From assembly GCF_014648655.1 (NCBI RefSeq), contig NZ_BMRN01000021.1:1-64000 (forward strand): 64,000 bases of DNA, given 5' to 3'. The position numbers and the translations under genes are program-made. Under the pieces are notes generated by a model. The model saw nothing but the letters and a program-made list of their open reading frames with translations, ran no database searches and was not told the DNA's origin. Numbering within the stretch: the stretch's first letter is position 1; the number at the start of each line of letters is the position of its first letter. Shown one piece after another: positions 25,399-33,114 of this stretch. This stretch comes from Streptomyces atratus. GTDB lineage: Bacteria > Actinomycetota > Actinomycetes > Streptomycetales > Streptomycetaceae.

Positions 25399-26532
25399 TC
25401 AACTGGCGGGCAGGTTGTGCGACTCCCCGTGCGACTCTCCATACGGCTCCTCGTGCGTGTCCTTGTGCGCCTCCTCGCGCGCGTCCCCCTGTGGTTCCCC
25501 GTGCGTCTCCGGGGGTGCCTCTCCATGCGCCTCCGGGTGCGGATGGGGCTCCGTGGCCGCGGGCAGACGCCGCCGCCTGCGGTGCTTGAGGAGCGCCCAG
25601 GGCGCCCGTGCCCCCGTGACCTCCGTACCGGCCTCCCTGGCCGCCTGGGAGGCCGCCTCGGCCACCGGCAGCATGTCCTCGCGCCGGGCCCCGTCCAGAC
25701 GGTCGGACTCCGGCCACAGCCCCAGCACCGCACAGAGCGTGGGCAGGAGCGCCATCGCCGCCGTGGCGTACCCCTCCGCCGACGGGTGGTAGTTGTCCGG
25801 ACCGAACAGCTCCCGCGGATTCGCCTCGAACTCCGGCCCCAGCAGGTCGCCCAGCGACACCGTCCGCCCGCCCTGCTCCACCGAACCGATCGTCTGGGCC
25901 GCCGCCAGCTGTCGGCTCACCCGCCGGGCCAGCCAGCGCAGGGGCTGGTAGACCGGCTCGATCGTGCCGAGATCCGGGCACGTGCCGACCACCACCTCCG
26001 CACCCGCCGTACGCAGCCTGCGTACGGCGGTGGCCAGACAGCGCACCGACTGGGTGGCGGGCATCCGATGCGTCACATCGTTCGCCCCGATCATGATCAC
26101 GCACACGTCGGGTGTACGGGACGGGTCGGCGAGCAGCAGCGAGACCTGTCGCTCCAGATCGTCCGACCGGGCGCCCGGCTGCGCCACATTGCGCATATCC
26201 ACCGGCCGCTCGGACACCGCCGCGAGTCCCGATGCGAGCAGCGCCCCCGGTGTCTGCCCGGCCCGGCGCACCCCCTGTCCGGCCGCCGTCGAATCACCGA
26301 GCAACCCCAGCCGCAACGGGGCCGCAGGGCCGGTGAACGCCACCCCGTACCGCCCGTCCGCGCTCGGTGGAACGGGTGCGATACCGCCGCCCACGTGCCG
26401 TTTCGCCAGCTGGACCTCGGCCAGCAGTACGCCTACCGCCGCTGCGCCGAGCAGCCCGATGCTGCCGCCGCCGTAGGCCGCGCCCGCTGCGATCCGCCGT
26501 GCCACCCTTGCCCTCGACACAGTCCGGTCCAC
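25399..26532 (-). CDS. SGNH/GDSL hydrolase with His/Glu-rich tail
   Basis: A 377-residue exported or membrane-anchored esterase. An N-terminal hydrophobic segment (about 20-40) is followed by the SGNH fold: block I LGLLGDSTAAGQG with the nucleophile Ser, block III IMIGANDVTH, and block V DNYHPSAEGY with the catalytic Asp/His. After about residue 300 comes a basic stretch (KHRRRRRLP) and a 45-residue tail of His, Glu, Gly and Pro (EAHGEAPPETHGEPQGD and so on), which looks metal-binding or disordered. Likely a lipase or carbohydrate deacylase. It lies divergent from the cystathionine beta-synthase gene; the shared promoter region is 128 bp. Confidence 0.85.
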   Translation of the reverse strand: MDRTVSRARVARRIAAGAAYGGGSIGLLGAAAVGVLLAEVQLAKRHVGGGIAPVPPSADGRYGVAFTGPAAPLRLGLLGDSTAAGQGVRRAGQTPGALLASGLAAVSERPVDMRNVAQPGARSDDLERQVSLLLADPSRTPDVCVIMIGANDVTHRMPATQSVRCLATAVRRLRTAGAEVVVGTCPDLGTIEPVYQPLRWLARRVSRQLAAAQTIGSVEQGGRTVSLGDLLGPEFEANPRELFGPDNYHPSAEGYATAAMALLPTLCAVLGLWPESDRLDGARREDMLPVAEAASQAAREAGTEVTGARAPWALLKHRRRRRLPAATEPHPHPEAHGEAPPETHGEPQGDAREEAHKDTHEEPYGESHGESHNLPAS

Positions 26533-26660
26533 CTCCTCGTTGCCGTATCGCCGTACATACAGCTAACTGCCCCGCAGCGACCGTCGCTCAATCGCTTCGC
26601 CCAATCCCGTGCCCGTGCGCATACGCTTGCCGCACCATCTCGGAGACCCCGGAGTACACG

Positions 26661-28067
26661 GTGCAATTCCACGATTCGATGATCAGTCTCGTAGGCAATA
26701 CCCCGCTGGTGAGGCTGCGCAGTGTGACGGCCGGCATCCAGGCGACGGTCCTGGCCAAGGTCGAGTACTTCAATCCCGGCGGTTCGGTCAAGGACCGTAT
26801 CGCCCTGCGCATGATCGAGGCCGCCGAACAGAGCGGCGAGCTGCAGCCCGGCGGCACGATCGTCGAGCCGACCAGCGGCAACACGGGCGTCGGCCTGGCG
26901 ATCGTCGCCCAGCAGAAGGGATACAAGTGCATCTTCGTCTGCCCGGACAAGGTGTCCACGGACAAGATCAATGTGCTGCGCGCCTACGGTGCCGAGGTCG
27001 TCGTCTGCCCGACGGCCGTTGACCCCGAACACCCCGACTCGTACTACAACGTCTCGGACCGGCTGGTCCGCGAGACGCCGGGAGCCTGGAAGCCCGACCA
27101 GTACTCCAACCCGAACAACCCGCGCTCGCACTACGAGACCACCGGTCCGGAGCTGTGGGAGCAGACGGACGGGAAGATCACCCATTTCGTCGCGGGTGTC
27201 GGCACCGGCGGCACGATCAGCGGCACCGGCCGCTATCTGAAGGAGATGAGCGGCGGCTCGGTCAAGGTCGTCGGCGCGGACCCGGAGGGCTCGGTCTACT
27301 CCGGCGGCTCCGGACGCCCGTACCTCGTCGAGGGTGTCGGCGAGGACTTCTGGCCGAGCGCGTACGACCGTACGGTCACGGACGAGATCGTCGCCGTGTC
27401 CGACAAGGACTCCTTCCAGATGACCCGCCGCCTCGCCAAGGAGGAGGGCCTGCTGGTCGGCGGCTCCTGCGGCATGGCGGTCGTGGCGGCCCTGGAGGTC
27501 GCGAAGCGACTGGGGCCGGACGACGTGGTCGTCGTCCTGCTGCCCGACAGCGGCCGCGGCTACCTGAGCAAGATCTTCAACGACGAGTGGATGGCCGACT
27601 ACGGCTTCCTGGAGGCCACCGGCCCGTCGGCGCGTGTCGGGGACGTACTCGACCACAAGGACGGCCCGATCCCGACGCTCGTCCACATGCATCCCGAGGA
27701 GACCGTCGGCGAGGCGATCGACGTCCTGCGCGAGTACGGCGTCTCGCAGATGCCGATCGTGAAGCCGGGCGCGGGCCACCCGGACGTGATGGCCGCCGAG
27801 GTCATCGGTTCGGTGGTGGAGCGGGAACTGCTGAACGCCCTGTTCGCTCAGCGCGCCTCGCTCTCCGACCCGCTGGAGAAGCACATGTCGCCCCCGCTGC
27901 CGCAGGTCGGCTCCGGCGAACCGGTCGCGGACCTGATGGCGGTGCTCGGCGGTACGAACGCGGCGGACGCGGCGATCGTGCTGGTGGAGGGCAAGCCGAA
28001 GGGCGTGGTCAGCAGGCAGGACCTGCTGGCGTTCCTCGCCAAGGACGCGTCGGCCGGCAAGCCGTAG
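26661..28067 (+). CDS. cbs: Cystathionine beta-synthase
   Basis: A 468-residue PLP enzyme that condenses serine and homocysteine to cystathionine, the first step of reverse transsulfuration. The PLP Lys is in GGSVKDRIALRMIE, with the phosphate-binding TSGNTGVGLA and GTGGTISGTGRYL loops. After about residue 330 come two CBS domains (TLVHMHPEETVGEAIDVLREYGVSQMPIV in part, and the last ~60 residues), regulatory modules that may bind adenosyl ligands. The start is GTG at 26661, giving the family N terminus QFHDSMISLVGNTPLVRL; the frame is open upstream but that part is unrelated. No haem-binding N-terminal region, as usual in bacteria. Confidence 0.92.
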   Translation: MQFHDSMISLVGNTPLVRLRSVTAGIQATVLAKVEYFNPGGSVKDRIALRMIEAAEQSGELQPGGTIVEPTSGNTGVGLAIVAQQKGYKCIFVCPDKVSTDKINVLRAYGAEVVVCPTAVDPEHPDSYYNVSDRLVRETPGAWKPDQYSNPNNPRSHYETTGPELWEQTDGKITHFVAGVGTGGTISGTGRYLKEMSGGSVKVVGADPEGSVYSGGSGRPYLVEGVGEDFWPSAYDRTVTDEIVAVSDKDSFQMTRRLAKEEGLLVGGSCGMAVVAALEVAKRLGPDDVVVVLLPDSGRGYLSKIFNDEWMADYGFLEATGPSARVGDVLDHKDGPIPTLVHMHPEETVGEAIDVLREYGVSQMPIVKPGAGHPDVMAAEVIGSVVERELLNALFAQRASLSDPLEKHMSPPLPQVGSGEPVADLMAVLGGTNAADAAIVLVEGKPKGVVSRQDLLAFLAKDASAGKP

Positions 28068-28434
28068 CCGGTTCGGAGGCCGGGCTTCGCGAAAACGGTA
28101 CGAGCGCGACACGTACGCGCAGCACCGGCTTAACACGAGTCCGGCAGATTGATGGGTGTCGGCAGGGAAACCCGCCGACACCCGATACGGCGACACGGAC
28201 TACGGAGCGGCTCCCGGACCTCCACCGTCGCCAGGACGCGGTGACCGGCCCTGACCCGGACCGTGTCCCTCGCGGGGACCGCCGTCGTCCCGCCCCCTGG
28301 GAAACCGGGGGTGCGGCGGTCCCCGCGATACGTCCATGTGCGACGGAGGCGTGCGACGGTCAGGTGCGCGGACCGTGCGACGGGCGAGTGCCTGGCCGGC
28401 CGGGTGAGGGGACGTTCGCGCCTCCGGCGGCGCC
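28068..28434. terminator. Convergent intergenic region with two large hairpins
   Basis: 367 bp between the ends of the cystathionine beta-synthase and HTH regulator genes. Hairpin 1: GGGTGTCGGC (28153-28162) pairs with GCCGACACCC (28173-28182), with an inner GGG/CCC and an AAA loop. Hairpin 2: a 15-bp perfect stem TCGCGGGGACCGCCG (28270-28284) with CGGCGGTCCCCGCGA (28314-28328), enclosing a C5/G5 inner stem. Either can end transcripts from both sides. No gene is supportable. Confidence 0.65.
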
Positions 28435-29268
28435 TCATCCGGCCGGTGCGGCCGCCCGGCTGGCCAGCAGCGCGATGCGTTCCGCGGTCTCACTGCCGGG
28501 CTCCGGGGTGTAGACCACCAGGGACTGGCCGGGGTCGCCGGGCACGCCGAGCGTCTCGTAGGGGAGGGTCAGCTCGCCCGCGACGGGGTGGTCGATGCGC
28601 TTGACGCCGTAGGTCTTCGCCTTCACCCGGTGATCCGCCCACAGCCGGCGGAAGTCCTCGCTCTTCATGGACAACTCGCCCACCAGTGTGGCCAGTTGCT
28701 TGTCGTCGGGGTGCAGCCCCGCGTCCAGTCGCAGATGTGCGACCGTCTCCGCCGCCACCGCGGCCCACTCCGGATAGAGCTCGCGCGTCGCCGGGTCGAG
28801 GAAGACCTGGCGCGGGATGTTCAGCTCCGCCGGGCGCATCCGCGAGTAGCCGACGACCGCGTCCCCCAGCGCGTTCCACGCCAGTACGTCCATCCGGCGG
28901 CCCAGGATGAACGCCGGGGCCCCGCCGAGCGTGTCCAGCAGCAGGCGCAGACCGGGGCGGACCCGCTGGGTGGCGGCCGGGGCCGAGGCGCGCGGCCGCG
29001 GGCGTGCCACCGTACGCAGATACGTGTGCTCCGTCTCGTCCAGCTGGAGCACTCGGGCGATCGCGTCGAGCACGGCGTCCGAGACGCTCGGGCCGCGCCC
29101 CTGTTCCAGCCGTATGTAGTAGTCGACGCTCACTCCCGCGAGCTGCGCGACCTCCTCGCGCCGGAGTCCGGGAACCCGCCGTCGGCCGCCGTACGCGTTC
29201 AGCCCCACGTCCTCGGGCTGGATGCGGGCTCGCCTTGAGCGGAGGAAATCACCGAGGTCGCCGTCCAT
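28435..29268 (-). CDS. HTH transcriptional regulator with MmyB-like ligand-binding domain
   Basis: A 277-residue DNA-binding protein. An N-terminal XRE-type helix-turn-helix (about 20-75) contains GLRREEVAQLAGVSVDYYIRLEQGR, preceded by VGLNAYGGRRRVPG, a typical MmyB-family start. The C-terminal ~170 residues form the MmyB ligand-binding domain (DVLAWNALGDAVVG near 125, SEDFRRLWADHRVKAKTYG, and the end VVYTPEPGSETAERIALLAS), which binds fatty-acid-like ligands in relatives. It is divergent from an SDR oxidoreductase gene, the usual target of this type. The ATG at 29268 is chosen; the region upstream reads into the SDR gene on the other strand. Confidence 0.9.
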   Translation of the reverse strand: MDGDLGDFLRSRRARIQPEDVGLNAYGGRRRVPGLRREEVAQLAGVSVDYYIRLEQGRGPSVSDAVLDAIARVLQLDETEHTYLRTVARPRPRASAPAATQRVRPGLRLLLDTLGGAPAFILGRRMDVLAWNALGDAVVGYSRMRPAELNIPRQVFLDPATRELYPEWAAVAAETVAHLRLDAGLHPDDKQLATLVGELSMKSEDFRRLWADHRVKAKTYGVKRIDHPVAGELTLPYETLGVPGDPGQSLVVYTPEPGSETAERIALLASRAAAPAG

Positions 29269-29315
29269 GACGCCGATCGTAGAAGAAGCGCGGGCGCCGA
29301 ACCTGGTACTGGCGG

Positions 29316-29340
29316 ACCCAGGAACAACGCATCCCTGGGT
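29316..29340. promoter_or_regulatory. Inverted repeat between HTH regulator and SDR genes
   Basis: ACCCAGG at 29316-29322 and CCTGGGT at 29334-29340, separated by 11 bp, lie in the 148-bp divergent promoter region. Size and place suit an operator for the MmyB-like regulator. Confidence 0.45.
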
Positions 29341-29416
29341 AGCCGGGCGGCAGCCGCGCAGAGTGGGACCGGGCCAGGGGAAACGCCCCGGGCCTGAGAG
29401 CACAAGGAGTACGGAC

Positions 29417-30178
29417 ATGTCGTACGGGACCCTCGCCGGCCGCACCGCCGTCATCACCGGAGCCGCCAGCGGCATGGGCGCCGCGACCGCCCGGCTGCTC
29501 GCCGCCCAGGGCGTCAGGGTCGCACTGCTGGCCCGGCGCGCGGAGCGGCTGGAGGAACTGGCCGCCACGATCGAGGCGGAGGGCGGTGAGGCGCTCGCCG
29601 TCACCGCCGATGTCACCGGCCAGGCGTCCGTGGACGCCGCGGCCGAGCGGGTGCACAGCACGTTCGGGCAGGTGGACCTGGTGGTCAACGCGGCCGGTGT
29701 GATGCTGCCGAATCCGGTGGACGAGGGCCGGACGGACGAGTGGCAGCGGATGATCGACACCAATGTGACGGGCGCCCTGCGGATCATCCGGGCCTTCACA
29801 TCCGACCTGGTGGCGGCGGCTGCCGACGGCCGCACCGCGGACCTGGTGAACATCTCGTCCATCGGCGCGCACGTCGCGTTTCCCAACTACGCGGTGTACG
29901 GGGCGACGAAGGCCGCGCTCACCCACCTGTCGTCGTCGCTGCGCACGGAGTTCGGACCTCGCGATGTCCGCGTCACGAACATCGAGCCGGGTCTCACCGA
30001 CACGGAACTGGGCGGCCACATCGACAACGCCGAGCTGAGCGGGCAGCTCGACGGCATGTTCGACGCGGTCGGGGCACTGTCGAGCGAGGAGATCGCCGAC
30101 CTCGTGGCCTACGCCACCAGCCGCGCGCGCCACATCAACCTGCGCCAGCTGGTCGTGCTGCCCACCCGCCAGGCGTAG
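29417..30178 (+). CDS. Short-chain dehydrogenase/reductase (SDR)
   Basis: A 253-residue NAD(P)-dependent oxidoreductase of the classical SDR type. The cofactor motif is TGAASGMGAA (about 13-22), NAAGV near 90, the catalytic Ser in NISSIGAH near 143, and YGATK with Tyr/Lys at about 157-161. The ARRAERL segment after the second strand suggests NADP preference. Similar proteins act on clavulanate-type or simple aldehyde and ketone substrates, but nothing here specifies one. The start ATG at 29417 has AAGGAG. It is probably controlled by the divergent MmyB-like regulator. Confidence 0.93.
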   Translation: MSYGTLAGRTAVITGAASGMGAATARLLAAQGVRVALLARRAERLEELAATIEAEGGEALAVTADVTGQASVDAAAERVHSTFGQVDLVVNAAGVMLPNPVDEGRTDEWQRMIDTNVTGALRIIRAFTSDLVAAAADGRTADLVNISSIGAHVAFPNYAVYGATKAALTHLSSSLRTEFGPRDVRVTNIEPGLTDTELGGHIDNAELSGQLDGMFDAVGALSSEEIADLVAYATSRARHINLRQLVVLPTRQA

Positions 30179-30211
30179 CGCCCCGTGTCCTCGGGGCCCG
30201 GCCCGCGGCCC

Positions 30212-30631
30212 TCAGTCCTCCCAGTCGGACTCGGTACGCCCGGAACGGTGCCGGAACCAGGGCCAACTGCGGGCGGCGTGCACGGCATTGACGGCGACGA
30301 TGCCGAGCCAGGCGACGACCAGCCCCCCGGTATGGGCGGCCGCGGCGCCGATCGCCGAGAGCGGGATGGCCAGGATCAGCGAGATGATCCCGAAGCCGTA
30401 GCGCTCGCCGAAGTTCCCCATGGGCTGCGGCGGGCGCGCACCCCTGGCGACGCTCACCTGCTGCTCGGCGAGATGGCGCCGGACACGGCGGTCGAGCGTG
30501 GTGTCGAGACGTTGCTCGACCTTCTCCAGGAACGACTCGACGAGCGCGGACTCGTAATCCGAACCCAGCTCACTACGGGCATGCAGGGTGGCATCGAGCT
30601 CGCTCTTGAGCTCAGGGTCACGGGTTTCCAT
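30212..30631 (-). CDS. Small integral membrane protein
   Basis: A 139-residue protein: a charged N-terminal half (METRDPELKSELDATLHAR, then a helix with FLEKVEQRLDTTLDRRV), followed by two membrane spans (YGFGIISLILAIPLSAIGAAAA and GLVVAWLGIVAVNAVHAA, about 80-120) and a short acidic C terminus. The layout is common in Streptomyces proteins of unknown role. No ribosome binding site stands before the ATG at 30631, so a leaderless message is possible. Convergent with the SDR gene, divergent from the ECF sigma factor gene. Confidence 0.75.
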   Translation of the reverse strand: METRDPELKSELDATLHARSELGSDYESALVESFLEKVEQRLDTTLDRRVRRHLAEQQVSVARGARPPQPMGNFGERYGFGIISLILAIPLSAIGAAAAHTGGLVVAWLGIVAVNAVHAARSWPWFRHRSGRTESDWED

Positions 30632-30824
30632 GTCTTTTACGGTACGAATCGGGAGCGCTCCGGGCAGTGGGGCTACCCCCCCTCTTTGGACCGGTGCGGC
30701 CGATGAGGGCGAACCCACGACGGGGGTGCGGCCGCTGCCGGAAAGTCGTCCGTAACATCCGGGTCCGCCGGAGCGTGTTCATGGCGAGAGCGTTTCTTGG
30801 GCGCGATGAACGGACGGGGGGACA

Positions 30825-31343
30825 ATGCCGACAGGGCACGAGGATTTCGACGCGTTCTACACGGCGACGGCCAAGCGCCTGGTCGCCACGGTCTACGCCG
30901 TGACCGGCGATCTGGCGGAGGCGGAGGACGCGGTGCAGGAGGCATATGTGCGGGCCTGGCAGCGATGGGACCGGCTGGCACGCGACGGCGATCCGCTGCC
31001 CTGGGTGCGGACGGTGGCCATCCGGCTGGCGATCAGTACGTGGCGTAGGGCGCGCAACCGCGTACGGGCGCACTTCCGGCACGGGCCGCCCACGGAGGTC
31101 CCCGGTCTCTCGGTGGACCGGGTGGCACTGGTCGGGGCACTGGGCGAGCTGAGCATCGAGCAGCGCCAGGCCGTGGTCCTGCACCATCTGCTGGATCTGC
31201 CGGTGGAAGAGGTGGCGCGCGAGGCGGGAGTGTCGAACGGCGCAGTACGGACCCGGCTCCACCGGGCCCGCAAGATCCTCGGCGAGCGGCTCGCCGAAAC
31301 CATAGTCACTGCCGGGCGAGTGGAGGGCGTTCACCATGGCTGA
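30825..31343 (+). CDS. ECF RNA polymerase sigma factor (SigE family)
   Basis: A 172-residue group 4 sigma factor. Region 2 (about 8-75) shows FDAFYTATAKRLVATVYAVTGD, DAVQEAYVRAWQRWD and a -10 binding helix. Region 4 (about 105-160) shows LSIEQRQAVVLHHLLDLPVEEVAREAGVSNGAVRTRLHRAR. The length is right for a bare ECF. The ATG at 30825 has a GGGGG ribosome binding site. Its stop overlaps the start of the next gene by 8 bp, so it is coupled to a membrane protein that may act as its anti-sigma factor. Confidence 0.92.
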   Translation: MPTGHEDFDAFYTATAKRLVATVYAVTGDLAEAEDAVQEAYVRAWQRWDRLARDGDPLPWVRTVAIRLAISTWRRARNRVRAHFRHGPPTEVPGLSVDRVALVGALGELSIEQRQAVVLHHLLDLPVEEVAREAGVSNGAVRTRLHRARKILGERLAETIVTAGRVEGVHHG

Positions 31344-32019
31344 GGTCGAGGAACTGCTGGACGGCGTCGCGGTGCGGTTGCCTGCCGCCGAGGAGATCCG
31401 GGCGCGGGGGAGGCGGCGTTCGCGCCGCAGGACCACGACGGTGGTGGTGTGCACCGTGGTGCTGATGGCCGCCGGGGCCTGGGCCGTGCTGCCGACCGGA
31501 GCGGATCAGCGGCACCGGCGCGGCACGGTTGCCACCACGCCGGACAATCCGTTCCGCAAGGACGGTCTGGTCCAGATGATGCGGGCGGACGAGGTGCCCC
31601 TTCACGGGACGTGGCACTGGAAGGAGGACGAGCAACCGACCACCGGCGCCGGCTCGCAGGAGGATCCCCTGCCGAACCCGGGTCCCGGTGGAGCCTGCGC
31701 GCAAACGCCCCCTCCGGTGGGCGCGGCCGGCGAGACCAGCTACAGCCGGTGGTACACGGGCAGGGACGGAGCCGTGGCCCAGCACTGCATCGTCGAGTAC
31801 GACGACGAGGCCACGGCCCGGGAGCAGCTGAGGAAGACGGGCGACGTACTGGAATCGGGCGGTCTGCGGCCGACGCCGGGGGACTCGGGGAAGGCGGAGG
31901 ACGGGAGCGGCTCCTGGGCCGGCACGGTGGAGGGCGGTCGTACGCTGCGGGTGTTCACGCGGCGCTGGAACTCCTGGGTCTCGGTCACCGAGGTCCTGGA
32001 CGGCGTGCGCGGTTCCTGA
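31336..32019 (+). CDS. Membrane protein, probable anti-sigma partner
   Basis: A 227-residue bitopic protein: a basic cytoplasmic N terminus of ~33 residues (EIRARGRRRSRRRTTT), one span (VVVCTVVLMAAGAWAVLP), then a ~170-residue extracytoplasmic domain with DEVPLHGTWHWKEDEQ, two Cys (GACAQT and QHCIV) that may form a disulfide, and SWAGTVEGGRTLRVFTRRW. Gene position, overlap with the ECF gene and topology suggest regulation of the sigma factor, but the cytoplasmic part is too short for a normal anti-sigma domain and no zinc motif is present. Start ATG at 31336. Confidence 0.75.
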   Translation: MAEVEELLDGVAVRLPAAEEIRARGRRRSRRRTTTVVVCTVVLMAAGAWAVLPTGADQRHRRGTVATTPDNPFRKDGLVQMMRADEVPLHGTWHWKEDEQPTTGAGSQEDPLPNPGPGGACAQTPPPVGAAGETSYSRWYTGRDGAVAQHCIVEYDDEATAREQLRKTGDVLESGGLRPTPGDSGKAEDGSGSWAGTVEGGRTLRVFTRRWNSWVSVTEVLDGVRGS

Positions 32020-32095
32020 GCGCGGTGTTCGACCAGGTCCGCGGGGTTGCTGAGCATGGGTGGTCCGACCGGGTCCACACGGTTCCTGAGCGCGG
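32010..32095 (+). repeat. Imperfect ~35-bp tandem repeat at a gene end
   Basis: Three GGTT(C/G)CTGAGC cores at 32011, 32045 and 32081 lie in a repeated GACC(A/G)GGTCC-type unit. The outer copies share a 16-bp identical block CGGTTCCTGAGCGCGG (32010-32025, 32080-32095). The first copy contains the stop codon of the upstream gene. Confidence 0.65.
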
Positions 32096-32204
32096 GGGAG
32101 GCCCGGCCCTCGCTGCCGCTGCATATGGACATGCAGACGCCTTACTGGCTGAATGGATCTGTCGGCGCCGGACCGTGGTGCGACGGATCTACCAAGGGGA
32201 CAGC

Positions 32205-33050
32205 ATGAGCGGGAGCAGCCCGGCCGCGCGGTTGCAGCAGCTCTTCGAGGGGCACCGGCTCACACCCACCCAGCGGCGCATCGCGCACTCGATGGTGCGC
32301 AGAGCCGGGGACGTGCCGTTCCTGTCGAGTGTGGAGCTCGCCGAGCTCGCCGGGGTCAGCCAGCCGTCCGTCACCCGGTTCGCCGTGGCGCTCGGCTTCG
32401 ACGGCTATCCGGCACTCCGCAGGCACCTGCGCGAGGTCACCCCCGCCGGGTCCGTGGCGGAGGGCGGGGACGACGCGTACAACGAGTACCAGCAGGCCGT
32501 TCTCGGCGAGATCGAGAACCTTCGACATCTGGCCGAGCTGCTCGCCGACCCCGGTCCCATCGAGCGCGCGGGCAGGCTCCTGGCGGCCTCGCGTCCGCTG
32601 CCGGTGCTCGGGCTGCGGGCCGCCTCCTCGCAGGCACGCGGGTTCGGGTACTTCGCGGCCAAGGTGCATCCCGACGTGCGGGTGCTCGACGAGGGCGGCA
32701 GCATGTTGCACGACCGGATCGACGCCGCGCGGCGGGCGGGCGCCTCGGCGCTGATCTGCTTCGCGCTGCCCCGACACCCGAAGGAGGTCGTGGACGCCCT
32801 CGGGTACGCGAGGGAGCAGGGGCTGACCGTCGTATCGGTCGCGGATTCCGCTTTCGCGCCCGTCGCCAAATGCAGCGACCTGCTGATCCCGGCCGCCGTC
32901 GGCACCGGGCTCGCCTTCGACACCGCGTGTGCGCCCATGCTGCTGGGACGGGTGCTGCTGGAGGCGATGTGCGACGACCTGCCCGACGTGCAGGCACGGC
33001 TGGAGGAGTTCGACACCCGAGCGGTGGCGCGGGGACTGTTCGTCGAGTGA
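32205..33050 (+). CDS. RpiR family transcriptional regulator
   Basis: A 281-residue regulator with an N-terminal RpiR helix-turn-helix (about 1-75; LTPTQRRIAHSMV, then FLSSVELAELAGVSQPSVTRFAVALGFDGYPALRR in part) and a C-terminal SIS sugar-isomerase domain (about 105-250; VLGLRAASSQARGFGYFAAK, ICFALPRHPKEVVDAL, VVSVADSAFAPVAKCSDLL). SIS domains sense phosphosugars, or purine and hydantoin-type signals in some relatives. The ATG at 32205 has AAGGGGA. The nearest catabolic operon is hut, 5 kb to the right; a link is possible but unproven. Confidence 0.9.
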   Translation: MSGSSPAARLQQLFEGHRLTPTQRRIAHSMVRRAGDVPFLSSVELAELAGVSQPSVTRFAVALGFDGYPALRRHLREVTPAGSVAEGGDDAYNEYQQAVLGEIENLRHLAELLADPGPIERAGRLLAASRPLPVLGLRAASSQARGFGYFAAKVHPDVRVLDEGGSMLHDRIDAARRAGASALICFALPRHPKEVVDALGYAREQGLTVVSVADSAFAPVAKCSDLLIPAAVGTGLAFDTACAPMLLGRVLLEAMCDDLPDVQARLEEFDTRAVARGLFVE

Positions 33051-33114
33051 CGGGGAGCGCCGCGCCTGAACGGCAGGCTGTCCCCGGGGCCGGTGTGCCA
33101 GGAAGATGTCAGGC

